NCBI GenBank assembly: GCA_030141605.1
Contig: JAQGDQ010001925.1
Span: 1-20,968 of the forward strand
Length of the DNA: 20,968 nucleotides
Direction: 5' to 3'
DNA from: Tubiluchus corallicola
Taxonomy: Eukaryota; Priapulida; Priapulimorpha; Priapulimorphida; Tubiluchidae
The notes beneath the pieces were generated by a model that saw only the letters and a program-made list of their open reading frames with translations, did not search any database and was not told the DNA's origin. Of the stretch, positions 1-8,943 are shown piece after piece. Position 1 is the stretch's first letter, and each line of letters starts with the position of its first letter. Both the position numbers and the translations under genes were made by a program.

Positions 1-272
<272 letters not shown>

Positions 273-331
273 TTAAAGTCAAGATCAAAATCATTTGGCA
301 CCCAAACAGACCCACTCTAAAACTGCGGATT

Positions 332-450
332 GCACAGCTCAATGGTAGCATGTTTGTTTTTCACACGAGGATATATGGGTTTTATTCTCTATGGGGTCAT
401 ACCAAAGACTTCAAAACAGTAACGCTGGATTTATTAAATCAAAGCATCAT
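332..450 (+). repeat. tRNA-derived SINE-like head, copy 1
   Basis: The segment GCACAGCTCAATGGTAGCA has a box A-like core (AGCTCAATGG). A degenerate box B (GGGTTTTATTCTC) follows about 40 bp later, the arrangement of a tRNA-derived pol III promoter. The same sequence recurs from 5272. It is followed by a shared tail up to a hAT element. No intact tRNA can be folded from it. Confidence 0.5.
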
Positions 451-499
451 GATCTACTGAAGTACATAATCAGATAATCATTGGACGTATCAATTAAAC

Positions 500-786
500 C
501 AGGGGTGTGCAAATTATCTGACTAGCTGGGCCACATTAAACTTTCCCGCAATTCCTGTCGGCCACACGCAGTTTGGTCAAGGAGCCAAGTACAGTAGGAC
601 CTAATAACGATTTTTTGCGTCCGATTTGCGCACATCATTACTACTGCTCTACTACACTCAAGAAACTATTTTAGAAGTTATTAAAATTTATATTAAAACC
701 ATATATTTCTACTTTCATTTCAGATAGTGGTAATTTCATTACAATGCATATTAGTAATGTGTATCACACAGTCTGTGTAGTACAGT
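500..786 (+). mobile_element. hAT MITE, left part only (copy of the 437-bp element)
   Basis: Starts with the terminal sequence CAGGGGTGTGCAAATT and follows the complete copy at 5440-5876 as far as GTAGTACAGTG. It then breaks off and lacks the right terminal repeat. It also keeps about 60 bp (near 560-610) that the 5440 copy lacks. Confidence 0.7.
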
Positions 787-987
787 GCATATTAATCTGT
801 TTTGACTCGCTGTTCTTCTTCAATCTTCCTCTTTTTTCTTATCCATGATTCTGATCTATAAGAACACTACACCTGATGAAACTATGAAATAGCCACTGAT
901 TGAGGCGTGTACTACTGAGCCTAAGCTGAAACTAAAATCTGGGAATCCAGCTATATCCCACTTTTCAGCTTGCTGGCTACTTACAAA

Positions 988-1147
988 TTGGTCTGCCCAA
1001 TCGTCTTCTTGGTCATAGTAGGTAGATCATTTTGACTTGCTTATTTTATAATTTTATTTATAATTTATTTATTTATAATTTATTTTGTAAAATACCCAAG
1101 TCAAAATGTTCTACCTGCTATGACCAAGAAGACGGCTGGACAGATCA
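988..1147. mobile_element. Foldback (long inverted repeat) MITE
   Basis: Two arms of about 53 bp (988-1040 and 1097-1147) are reverse complements with only a few mismatches. The core CGTCTTCTTGGTCATAG pairs with its complement near 1119-1134. The spacer is about 56 bp of almost pure A/T. The RNA would form a long hairpin. I found no convincing target-site duplication. Confidence 0.75.
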
Positions 1148-1234
1148 ACAGGCCCGATAATAGAAGCCTAGAGATTGGCTAATTGGTCTTCCTACCAGTC
1201 AATCAGATTGCTTCTCGCATTTCTTGCACATTTC

Positions 1235-1526
1235 GGTGTTTTAAGCCAAGTACAAAAAGGCCTAATAACGATTTTTTGCATCTGACCTGCGTACATCGTT
1301 ACTACTACACTCAAGAAACTATTTTAGAAGTTATTAAAATTTATATTACAAACCATATATTTCTACTTTCAGGACAGATAGTGGTAATTTCATTACAATG
1401 CATATTAGTAATGTGAATCACACAGTCTGTGTAGTACAGTGACATTAAGCTACAACTGTCTTGTAAGGGTTAATGGCATCCGATCTAGTAGAAAAAACTA
1501 CCCGCACTATCTTTGGGATCGTTACG
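1235..1526 (+). mobile_element. hAT MITE, internal part (third copy of the 437-bp element)
   Basis: Matches the middle of the complete copy at 5440-5876, from GCCAAGTAC through CTTTGGGATCG, and overlaps in content with the fragment at 500-786. The right ~125 bp including the terminal repeat is deleted, leaving the flank ATTAAGGTCATTTCAG in place. Both ends of the element are therefore missing. Confidence 0.65.
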
Positions 1527-1528
1527 TC

Positions 1529-1653
1529 ATTAAGGTCATTTCAGGCCCACCACAGGGCTCACTTTTTGTCCCGCTTCTGTTTGTGCTGTAAATTAATGGC
1601 ATCGACAGTGAAATCACAACAAGGGAATCCACAATGTCTAGATGTGCAGACAT
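1529..1653 (+). pseudogene. Non-LTR reverse transcriptase fragment, copy 1 (left of hAT)
   Basis: Reading from 1541 gives SGPPQGSLFVPLLFVL, stop, INGID. This is the conserved PQGS..GPLLF..YIND region (RT motif 4) of non-LTR retrotransposons. A TAA replaces the expected Tyr codon, so it is dead. The reading frame continues across a hAT insertion (1654-2024) into LINKVGSEDDIKLDFTDL at about 2040-2100, past which a pogo-like element has inserted. Confidence 0.75.
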
Positions 1654-2024
1654 TAGGGGTGAGCATCGAACGCTTAAATTCGATTCGAACGAGTTTTTTC
1701 AGTTTGAACTCGATTCGAATCCAAAACTATAGATTCGAATAATTCAGCACTTCAATCACATATGTTCTTTATCACTAAAACGATTAAAACATCATGCAAT
1801 TAGCATAATTTAGCTGTGATTTCTGTGCACAATTTTAAAGAAATTACTAATCGTTTTATTGCAGCACAATCTAGTGATATGCATGATCTTTGTAAGACTA
1901 ATTTTTACTGGTGGTTCGAAAACTTTTTCGAAAATCTTTCAATGTCAATTCGAATTCGGTTTGAATTCGAAAGTCATTTCGGTTCAATTCGAATTCGATT
2001 TCTGGTAGAGAATGCTCACCCCTA
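1654..2024. mobile_element. hAT MITE family B, copy 1 (371 bp)
   Basis: Begins TAGGGGTGAGCAT and ends GCTCACCCCTA, an imperfect inverted terminal repeat. The flanking 8-bp duplication is GCAGACAT / GTAGACAT (1646-1653, 2025-2032), the hAT hallmark, with one mismatch. The interior is rich in the palindrome TTCGAATTCGAA and variants near both ends. It is inserted in a reverse-transcriptase fragment. Confidence 0.85.
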
Positions 2025-2115
2025 GTAGACATGTACTAACTAATTAACAAAGTTGGAAGTGAAGACGACATCAAGCTCGATTTTACTGACCTTGCTGGCC
2101 AATATCTAGGAGATA

Positions 2116-2975
2116 CAGTCTAACCTCGTTATCTCGCCACTGTCCGTCTAGGGCAAATTTTTGGCGAGAGGCGATAATGGCGAGATAACGGGAATATAAC
2201 GAAGTTAGTCTATATGTATATACATAATAGTTGATTAACATAGTGTTCCTCTATGTACATATAAAATATATTTCGCATTATGATACCAATCAACATTAAA
2301 TCAGAAATGAAAAATGTCATAAAAATAATCTTAGAATGTTACTTTTTTATTTAAAAATTTTTTTTCGAGTATACACTTAAATGCAATAAACTTAGCAAAA
2401 GATTTAGAAATGTTCACAAATTTCGACTAAATACAGTAGTAATTCCTGCTGTTTCTTTGAGATTATTCGTATGATAAATACAAATTTCCTTTTTTTGTTC
2501 AGGATTAAGACAAAACAGTTTTCGCTTCAGAGACATCATGTAAAGTTGCTCACACTTTGTGGAAACTCAAACTTAAACGCAGCTTTGGAGTTATAGAGTA
2601 AGGATATCGGTGACGCTTTAGTTTCTCTGCGCATTAACCAACCACAGCACTCCTAATCTAATCCTGGTGAGACACACACTAGATTAATTATGTCTGTCTA
2701 TCGAGTACAGCAGCATTGTCTACATACCGCGGTTATATTGATCGACACGCGGTATATGTACAGTATTGATCGATTGACCTCTGAGTTTGTCTGTTTGGCG
2801 ACATAACGAATATAGTTTACATAAGCACTCATCCTAGCATGACGTGGCGAAGGCGAGAAGCGAGCGTGGCGACTTAACGAGGTAAATATCAAAGCAGGAA
2901 ATCCGTCCTGGTACTTTCTATGGCGAGAGACGAGTTTGGCGGCATAACGAGGGGCGAGATAATGAGGTTAGACTG
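2116..2975. mobile_element. pogo/Tigger-like mariner MITE (860 bp)
   Basis: Terminal inverted repeats CAGTCTAACCTCGTTATCTC (left) and CAGTCTAACCTCATTATCTC (right, reversed) are flanked by TA on both sides (2114-2115, 2976-2977). The CAGT..AACCTC..TTAT start resembles Tigger/pogo ends. Sub-terminal copies of the motif GGCGAGATAACG recur at both ends and make each end self-complementary. No transposase reading frame is present, so it is non-autonomous. Confidence 0.85.
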
Positions 2976-3029
2976 TATATTGTAAAATGCTCACATGGAT
3001 TCACTAACCTAACTTAAGATGCTATTGTA

Positions 3030-3308
3030 TAGTAAACTCCGCATGACATCGGAATTTTCACGGAAGACGATACGTTGAGAGGTACGTTATTATTTTTTTT
3101 AGAGTATAAATTGCATTTTTGAGTTAGGAGAAGTAAATGACATGAATTTTGATTAAATGAACCATAATTTTTTATTTGAGATAAGCAAAATTTTGAGTCA
3201 CAGACAATGAGTTATGCGACTTTTTTTTGTGGGAAAAACGAGGGATTCCATCCGTTCCGCTTAAATTCTTTGCGTTAGGCGAAAATATGAGTTACGCGGA
3301 GCTGACTG
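3030..3308. mobile_element. Second pogo/mariner-like MITE (279 bp)
   Basis: Left end TAGTAAACTCCGCATGAC and reversed right end CAGTCAGCTCCGCGTAAC form a degenerate inverted repeat flanked by TA (3028-3029, 3309-3310). It is A/T-rich inside and has no coding potential. The TIR differs from the 860-bp element next to it, so it is a separate family. Confidence 0.7.
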
Positions 3309-3370
3309 TACCGATCTTCCGCGTTAAGGTGAATGTAGGCTGCAATGACCTCATCCTTAATTGTGAAAAC

Positions 3371-4333
3371 TTTGAATAGTCTGGTTTCATGTGGCTTGAT
3401 AATTACAATGTAAGGTGTTTACGCAGACGTATAGAAGGAGATATATAGGTTATTTGTACATATTTGAATAATTTAGCTTCATGTGACTTGGTAATTACAA
3501 TGTAAGGTGTTTATGCAGACGTATAGAAGAAGATATATAAGTTATTTGTACATATTTGAATAATCTAGCGTCATGTGACTTGGTAATTACAATGTAAGGT
3601 GTTTACACAGACGTATAGAAGGAGATATATAGGTTATTTGTACATATTTGAATAATTTAGCTTCATGTGACTTGGTAATTACAATGTAAGGTGTTTACAC
3701 AGACGTATAGAAGAAGATATATAAGTTATTTGTACATATTTGAATAATCTAGCTTCATGTGACTTGGTAATTACAATGTAAGGTGTTTACACAGTCGTAT
3801 AGAAGAAGATATATAAGTTATTTGTACATATTTGAATAATTTAGCTTTATGTGACTTGGTGATTACAATGTAAGGTGTTTACGCAGACGTATAGAAGAAG
3901 ATCTATAAGTTATTTGTACATATTTGAATAATTTAGCTTTATGTGACTTGGTGATTACAATGTAAGGTGTTTACGCAGTCGTATAGAAGAAGATCTATAA
4001 GTTATTTGTACATATTTGAATAATCTAGCTTCATGTGACTTGGTGATTACAATGTAAGGTGTTTACGCAGTCGTATAGAAGAAGATCTATAAGTTATTTG
4101 TACATATTTGAATAATCTAGCTTCATGTGACTTGGTAATTACAATGTAAGGTGTTTACACAGACGTATAGAAGAAGATCTATAAGTTATTTGTACATATT
4201 TGAATAATCTAGCTTCATGTGACTTGGTGATTACAATGTAAGGTGTTTACGCAGTCGTATAGAAGAAGATCTACAAGTTGATTACAATGTAAGGTGTTTA
4301 CGCAGACGTATAGAAGAAGATATATAAGTTATA
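3371..4333. repeat. 92-bp tandem satellite, about 10.5 units
   Basis: The mark AATTACAATGTAAGGTG (or GATTACAATG) recurs at 3401, 3493, 3585, 3677, 3769, 3861, 3953, 4045, 4137 and 4229, exactly 92 bp apart. A final occurrence at 4280 follows a ~41-bp deletion. Early units carry AGATATATA and later ones AGATCTATA. The array lies in intron 2 of the Rab35 gene. Confidence 0.95.
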
Positions 4334-4674
4334 TCCTATTTCACACGTCACTTAAAATAAAAAATATCCTGGGACATTTCTAAATGCAGAACTGCTATTC
4401 ACAAATCTGTTTTTCCTTCGACTTGTTAGCAGTTGAATTCTTTAACAAAAATTTCTTTCTTGTTAACCAAAACTTCAAGAAGAAGATTGACAGGTATGAA
4501 CTGCAAATTACCTACAAGTATTGTATATTTCGGGTTACCTGTATTCACATTTCCAGTCGTGCTGTAGTTACGAATAGCAAAAGACCTTTGGTACCTTTGG
4601 GAAAATTGGAAGTTACCTTTGGCTACATACTAGAGACAAACATGCAGTAATCGAGTTCATTAGGATCAACTCAC

Positions 4675-4725
4675 CTGTGAATACATCATCAGCAAATCTC
4701 AACAACAAGCTGCTCTTTCCAACAC
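4675..4725 (-). CDS. RAB35: Rab35 small GTPase, exon 2
   Basis: This 51-nt exon completes Gly18 and encodes residues 19-34, VGKSSLLLRFADDVFT, plus the first base of Gly35. It carries the Lys21 and Ser22 of the P-loop that bind nucleotide phosphates and Mg2+. The pair KSS, rather than KSC, favours Rab35 over Rab1. The acceptor is CCTAG just before 4725 and the donor is GTGAGT (4674-4669). Both flanking introns are phase 1, so skipping this exon would keep frame but destroy the nucleotide-binding loop. Confidence 0.92.
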
Positions 4726-4844
4726 CTAGGAAAGGATAAGAAAAGAAAAATCAATAATTTCATTTTATATTTTCTTCTCAAATTACTCACAATGGCAGTA
4801 AAACAAATAACACAAACCTATTATATTTTACATTACTAAAGTCC

Positions 4845-5175
4845 TGTTGTGTTTTGTTTCTTTCGGAAGGCTCGTAGAGAAAACCAGAAAACACTTCGTC
4901 AAATTAAACTAGTTTATTAAGCGAGAATTCTACAACACAAAAGTATGAAGGAACGCGAAATGATTGCACTAAACGTGAAAATCTGGAAAACGTTTAAGTG
5001 TATCTGAGAATACAAGTATACAAGAGAATGTGTAAGTGTGCGTCCGTCTAAATCTGCGTGTGTGTGTGTCTCAGCGGCCTACTTCGTCTTATATAGGGTG
5101 CCAGGGAACATTCTAGACGAGTCTTTCTAGAACATTCTACAAGGTAAGACGATTATTCTAACAGAACATTCTACA
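4845..5175 (-). mobile_element. LTR-like unit with TATA box, poly(A) signal and heat-shock elements
   Basis: On the minus strand this 331-bp unit begins TGTAGAATG and ends CACAACA (TG..CA). It has a canonical TATATAAG at 5095-5088 and AATAAA at 4918-4913, the U3-R-U5 order of a solo LTR. Flanking 5-mers (AACAT and GGACT) do not match and there is no coding region or primer-binding site next to it. A solo LTR is therefore an inference. It lies in Rab35 intron 1 in the same orientation as the gene. Confidence 0.4.
5106..5171. promoter_or_regulatory. Cluster of heat-shock-element motifs
   Basis: GAACATTCTAGA at 5106-5117, a perfect three-pentamer element TTCTAGAACATTC at 5125-5137 (TTCnnGAAnnTTC), and GAACATTC at 5164-5171. 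All lie 10-80 bp upstream of the minus-strand TATA box at 5095-5088, where a heat-inducible promoter would have them. These are motif matches only. Confidence 0.6.
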
Positions 5176-5271
5176 ATGTTCTATTTAATTCTAATAGATG
5201 CCAGCGATCTCCACAACAAGTCTCCAAAAATAAGCCCTATAAAATACGTGATGCACGTTGATGGCTGGATG

Positions 5272-5390
5272 GCACAGCTCAATGGTAGCATGTTTTTTTC
5301 ACCCATGAGGATATATGGGTTCTATTCTCTATGGGGTCATATCAAAGACTTAAAAACAGTAACACTGGATTTATTAAATCAAAGCATCAT
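5272..5390 (+). repeat. tRNA-derived SINE-like head, copy 2
   Basis: Near-identical to the copy at 332. Box A-like AGCTCAATGG lies near 5277 and box B-like GGGTTCTATTCTC about 40 bp downstream. Homology between the two copies begins abruptly at GCACAGCTC, with unrelated sequence upstream, so this is the repeat's true left edge. Confidence 0.5.
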
Positions 5391-5439
5391 GATCTACTGA
5401 AGTATATAATCAGATAATCATTGGAAGTATCAATTAAGG

Positions 5440-5876
5440 CAGGGGTGTGCAAATTATCTGACTAGCCGGGCCACATTAAACTTTCCCGCAATTCCTGCGG
5501 TCCACATGCAGTTGCATCCGACCTGTGTACATCATTACTACTACACTCAAGAAACTATTTTAGAAGTTATTAAAATGTATATTACGAACCATATATTTGT
5601 AGTTTCAAGACAGATAGTGGTAATTTCATTACAATGCATATTAGTAATGTGTATCACACAGTCTGCGTAGTACAGGGATATTAAGCTACAACAGTCTTGT
5701 AAGGATTAATGGCATCCCATCTAGTAGAAAAACTACCCGCGCTACTTTGGGATCGTGGCACGGACAATTAATCGCCCGGGCCGCACTTTCATTAGGTTGA
5801 CAAATCTCTTCGCGGGCTGCACAAATTCTCTCGGTGGGCCAGAAGTGGCACGCGGGCTGCAATTTGCACACCCCTG
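5440..5876. mobile_element. hAT MITE family A, complete copy (437 bp)
   Basis: Terminal inverted repeats CAGGGGTGTGCAAATT / AATTTGCACACCCCTG are perfect over 16 bp. They are flanked by the perfect 8-bp target duplication AATTAAGG (5432-5439, 5877-5884). No transposase is encoded. It is inserted between the SINE-like tail and the reverse-transcriptase fragment. Confidence 0.93.
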
Positions 5877-5883
5877 AATTAAG

Positions 5884-5990
5884 GTCATTTCAGACACACC
5901 ACAGGGCTCACTTTTTGTCCCGCTTCTGTTTGTGCTGTACATTAATGAAATCACAGTCAGGGAATCTACAATGTCTAGATGTGTAGACAT
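5884..5990 (+). pseudogene. Non-LTR reverse transcriptase fragment, copy 2
   Basis: Reads VISDTPQGSLFVPLLFVLYI followed by NEITVRESTMSRCVD, the RT motif PQGS..PLLF..YIN, here without the stop found in copy 1. A family B hAT interrupts it at 5991. Beyond that element a related frame with LINKVGSEDDIK resumes (about 6520-6556). The fragment is too short to be active. It resembles CR1/L2/Jockey-group enzymes, but the clade cannot be fixed by eye. Confidence 0.75.
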
Positions 5991-6503
5991 TAGGGGTGAG
6001 CATCGAACGCTCGAATTCGATTCGAACGAGTTTTTTCAGTTCGAACTCGATTCGAATCCAAAACTATAGATTTGAGTAATTCAGCACTTCAATCACATAT
6101 GTTCTTTATCACTAAAACGATTGAAAGATCATGCAATTAGCATAATTTAGCTGTGATTTATTGCAGAACAAAATCTAGTGATTCGCATGATCTTTGTAAG
6201 ACTAATCTTTACTGGTGGTTCGAAAACTTGTTTGAAAATCTTTCAGTTTCAATTCGAAGTAGGACACTCGGTAAAACGCATGTGCAAAATTTGAGGAAAA
6301 GCGGTGTCGTACATGGGCAGCTCAAGTAAGGCACTAGCGATTTTTATCAAAAATCGAGATCTATGACATAATAAAACATAGAACTAAATTTGTCTTAAAA
6401 AAAGTAACTTTATAATAATGATGAATTCGGTTCGATTCGAATTCGAAAGTCACGAATTCGTTTCGATTCGAATTCGCTTTCTGGTAGAGAATGATCACCC
6501 CTA
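5991..6503. mobile_element. hAT MITE family B, copy 2 (513 bp, with internal insertion)
   Basis: Ends TAGGGGTGAGCAT and GATCACCCCTA, with flanking 8-mers GTAGACAT / GTAAACAT (5983-5990, 6504-6511). It aligns with copy 1 (1654-2024) except for a 164-bp insertion at 6259-6422. The target site is the same position in the same reverse-transcriptase sequence as copy 1. Confidence 0.85.
6259..6422. mobile_element. 164-bp insertion inside hAT copy 2, related to the 7518-8938 element
   Basis: Absent from the otherwise matching hAT copy at 1654. Flanked by GAA on each side (6256-6258, 6423-6425), so removing it with one GAA restores the hAT sequence. It begins GTAGGACACTCGGTAAAACG and matches 7548-7700 through ...TAATAATGAT. 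It is probably a short deletion derivative of the same family, or a very small MITE. Confidence 0.6.
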
Positions 6504-7182
6504 GTAAACATGTACTAACTAATTAATAAAGTTGGAAGTGAAGACGACATCAAGAACTAACGATGCTCGCTTCATGCACTTTATACTTACTCTGAAAATG
6601 GAAAATAGGAAATACAAAATTCTAGCAAACAAGGATCTGCATAATGTAACACTCATTAAAACATCCGACAAAAATGCAAGTATAATCCGCATTATTTAAG
6701 AGATGCAGAAATTAGCAGTTCAGCTGACTGTCACAAACATAATAGAAGATTTGAAAAGCTCTGGCGTACTGACACACGACAGCTTACATTGGCAAATATA
6801 AACTATAAATAGTATAATGCAAACCAAGACATGATTTAATCGAAACATAAAATTCAGACATTGGCAAAGCTGACTATCAACAATTCTTTGCTTCAAAAGC
6901 TGGTTCAACAGGCGGTTGATTGGTGGCATTTATCAAATTAATATAATTATTAATTGTGTGCTACAAGGGACATCAATCACACATTTAATTTATTGTGCAG
7001 ATGATCTACAGCCGTGTGTGTAATATTCACATTTCAGATGTATTCATGTGTTTTTCTGGGATCTTAAGATAAAATACGCTGTTCCTGTAATGGATCAACC
7101 AAATTATTGATGGGTGTATCCTGAAATACTCGCTAACACGTACACTAATCGAAATGCATGATTGCACGTATGATCGTCTTAC

Positions 7183-7234
7183 CACTATCTCCAATTATGA
7201 GCAGTTTAAATAAATAGTCGTATTCACGAGCCAT
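7183..7234 (-). CDS. RAB35: Rab35 small GTPase, exon 1 (start codon)
   Basis: This is the first coding exon of a Rab-family small GTPase, a membrane-bound molecular switch. In animals Rab35 acts at the plasma membrane and recycling endosomes in endocytic recycling, cytokinesis and actin control. The ATG (7234-7232) sits in a good context (GCC before, G after). The exon encodes residues 1-17, reading MAREYDYLFKLLIIGDS, plus the first base of Gly18. The donor GTAAGA starts at 7182, giving a phase 1 intron that splits the P-loop GDSGVGKS. The N terminus MAR-YD-LFKLLIIGDSG is the Rab35 signature as I know it. Rab1 differs by beginning MNPEYDYLFKLLLIGDSG. The exons join in frame with no break, so the gene looks functional. 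The rest lies beyond position 1. Upstream (minus direction) is a transposon-rich spacer, with the nearest element about 280 bp away. Confidence 0.93.
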
Positions 7235-8000
7235 GGCAACATTTGTACAAGAATCACTTTTTCAGTCGCTGTTCACATCTTTACAAAACGTTGATCAAGA
7301 AATTCCGAAAAATGTGTTTTGGTTGCTGACAACTAAAATCCTACTACGAAACGGAAGCACTCTTGACTGTAACATGTTCACACATGCGCAAAGTACCGGA
7401 TGTAACTATTCAATGTACCGTTTTAGTTTATTGGTCAATTGTGAAGATTACTTTATTAGCTGTTCCCTTAGTGGTAAGAATCGGTACAGTAGATATTAAT
7501 ACCGAAAGAGTGGCGTATGTAGGGCGCCGAGTATCCCATTAGCCGAAGTAAGACATTTTCGGTAAAACGCATGTGCAAAAGTTGAGGAAAAGCAGTGTCG
7601 TACATGGGCAGCCCAAGTAAGGCACTAGCGATTTTTATCAAGAATCGAGATCTATGACATAATAAAACATAAAAGAAAAAAGTAACTTTATAATAATGAT
7701 GGATAGTCCTTGACAATTTACTTAATACAACAATATCATCATTATTATTAGCTCCATTAACAATTAACATTAAACTAAGTATCTAATGCTTTAAAGAGAG
7801 AAACTACGTAGGGCACATAACTCGCTAACCTTTTTACTTAGTAGAAAACAATTATTCGTCCAAGAAGGAGTGAAAAGGATCACCTGTCTGTGAAGCAAGA
7901 CAAAATAAAAAAATGATATACCTTAAGCAAATGTTTGAATGTTGGAAAGTGGGCTTATTTCAATATTAATCAAAGAGGATTAATATAGGAAAAATCATAC

Positions 8001-8712
8001 CTTACCTTAGACCTTAGTCCTTCCTGCGCATTGATGCACATTGGGCAGACAGCATTTTCCACTGAGTTCTATCGGCGGCTTCGTTCTCTACGTTTTCCCA
8101 ACGTCTGTTGACAGCTCGAAGGTCTTCTTTGAAGGATCTGCGCCACGTTGTTTTTGGCCGACCTCTTTTTCGTTTCCCACCAGGTGGTTCCCAGTGTACT
8201 GCTGTTTTGGCGTAGCGACTTTCTGATAGACGGAGAATATGTCCAGCCAGTTTCATTCTTCTCTCTGTAACTATATCTTGTAACCGCAATGACTGCGCTC
8301 GTTGAAGAACTTCTACATTGGTGACATGGTCGCGGTAGGAGATTTTTAGTATCTTTCGAAGGCATTTTTGGTGGAAGACGTTCAGTTTCTTTGATAACTC
8401 CGCTGTGACTTTCCAGGTTTCGCTGGCATAGAGAGCCGTTGGCAGCACAATGGCGTTGTACAGACGAAGTTTGATTTTCATGTCAATTTTCTTGCTTGTC
8501 CAGATTTTTCCCATCTTCCTAAATACTGCTGTTGCTTTGCCGATTCTCCCCCTGATGTCATTTTCTGTACCTCCATTACAAGTCATCACACTGCCCAGAT
8601 ATGAAAAACTGGTAACGTTCTTAACCATTTGGCCTCCCACTGTTATATGTACATCGTTCTGTTGGTTTGTCCACACTTTCAAAACTTTGGTCTTTTCTTG
8701 ACAAATTCTCAA
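8001..8712 (-). mobile_element. 5'-truncated RTE-like LINE insertion with 12-bp TSD
   Basis: Bounded by a perfect direct repeat GAAAAATCATAC (7989-8000 and 8713-8724). On the minus strand an uninterrupted reading frame of about 232 codons runs from the truncation point (8712) to TAA at 8016-8014. It is followed by only ~13 nt ending in TAAGG-type repeats, a short microsatellite-like 3' end typical of RTE elements. The intact frame and perfect TSD indicate a recent insertion. Confidence 0.85.
8014..8712 (-). pseudogene. Reverse transcriptase C-terminal domain (truncated LINE ORF)
   Basis: Contains the RT thumb-side motif SFSYLGSVMTCNGG and LYNAIVLPTALYASETW. It then has the C-terminal stretch GHILRLSESRYAKTAVHW and GGKRKRGRPKTTWRRSFKED common in animal endonuclease-reverse transcriptases. 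The catalytic YADD and the endonuclease domain are missing and there is no true ATG (the first codon is a TTG next to a stop), so it cannot be active. The clade (RTE-like) is assigned from recall. Confidence 0.85.
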
Positions 8713-8943
8713 GAAAAATCATACTAACTCAGAAAAAAATTCTTTTGTTTTATCAGATGTATAATAAATTATTCAACGTGTATTGACGTGTTTAATTATT
8801 ATTATTACATAAACAAGGACAACGGACGGTGTCAGTATGCTTAATGACCAATTCGCGACCTGTTTCTAGTGTCCTACTTGGGCAGCCCATGTACGTCAAT
8901 TGTCCTACATTGGCTAGTGGATTACTCGGCGCCCAACAGCGTA

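Larger units (their letters stand above)
7518..8938. mobile_element. TIR transposon of unassigned superfamily with 5-bp TSD
   Basis: Left end TGTAGGGCGCCGAGTATCCC and reversed right end TGTTGGGCGCCGAGTAATCC are inverted. They are flanked by a perfect 5-bp duplication GCGTA (7513-7517, 8939-8943). The inverted similarity extends about 115 bp on the left (to ~7632) and 73 bp on the right (from 8866), with a ~45-bp gap, and includes GTACATGGGC and CCCAAGTAGGACACTAG. No transposase is visible. Without the nested LINE (8001-8712 plus one TSD copy) it would be about 697 bp. A 5-bp TSD occurs in Transib, but the ends do not look like Transib CACWATG. Confidence 0.8.

Noticed and set aside
6570-6920. 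Possible coding remnant after the RT fragment (for example LANKDLHNVTLIKTSDKN)
   Set aside because: Frames are broken by stops and no known domain is visible. Treated as unassigned Rab35 intron sequence.
7233-7499. 88-codon plus-strand frame starting at the Rab35 ATG palindrome CCATGG
   Set aside because: It is antisense to the Rab35 start and its 5' flank, and matches no family I recognise.
8927-8938. Resemblance of CGGCGCCCAACA to a tRNA-Lys primer-binding site
   Set aside because: It is the right terminal inverted repeat of the 7518-8938 transposon. No LTR or retroviral coding region adjoins it.
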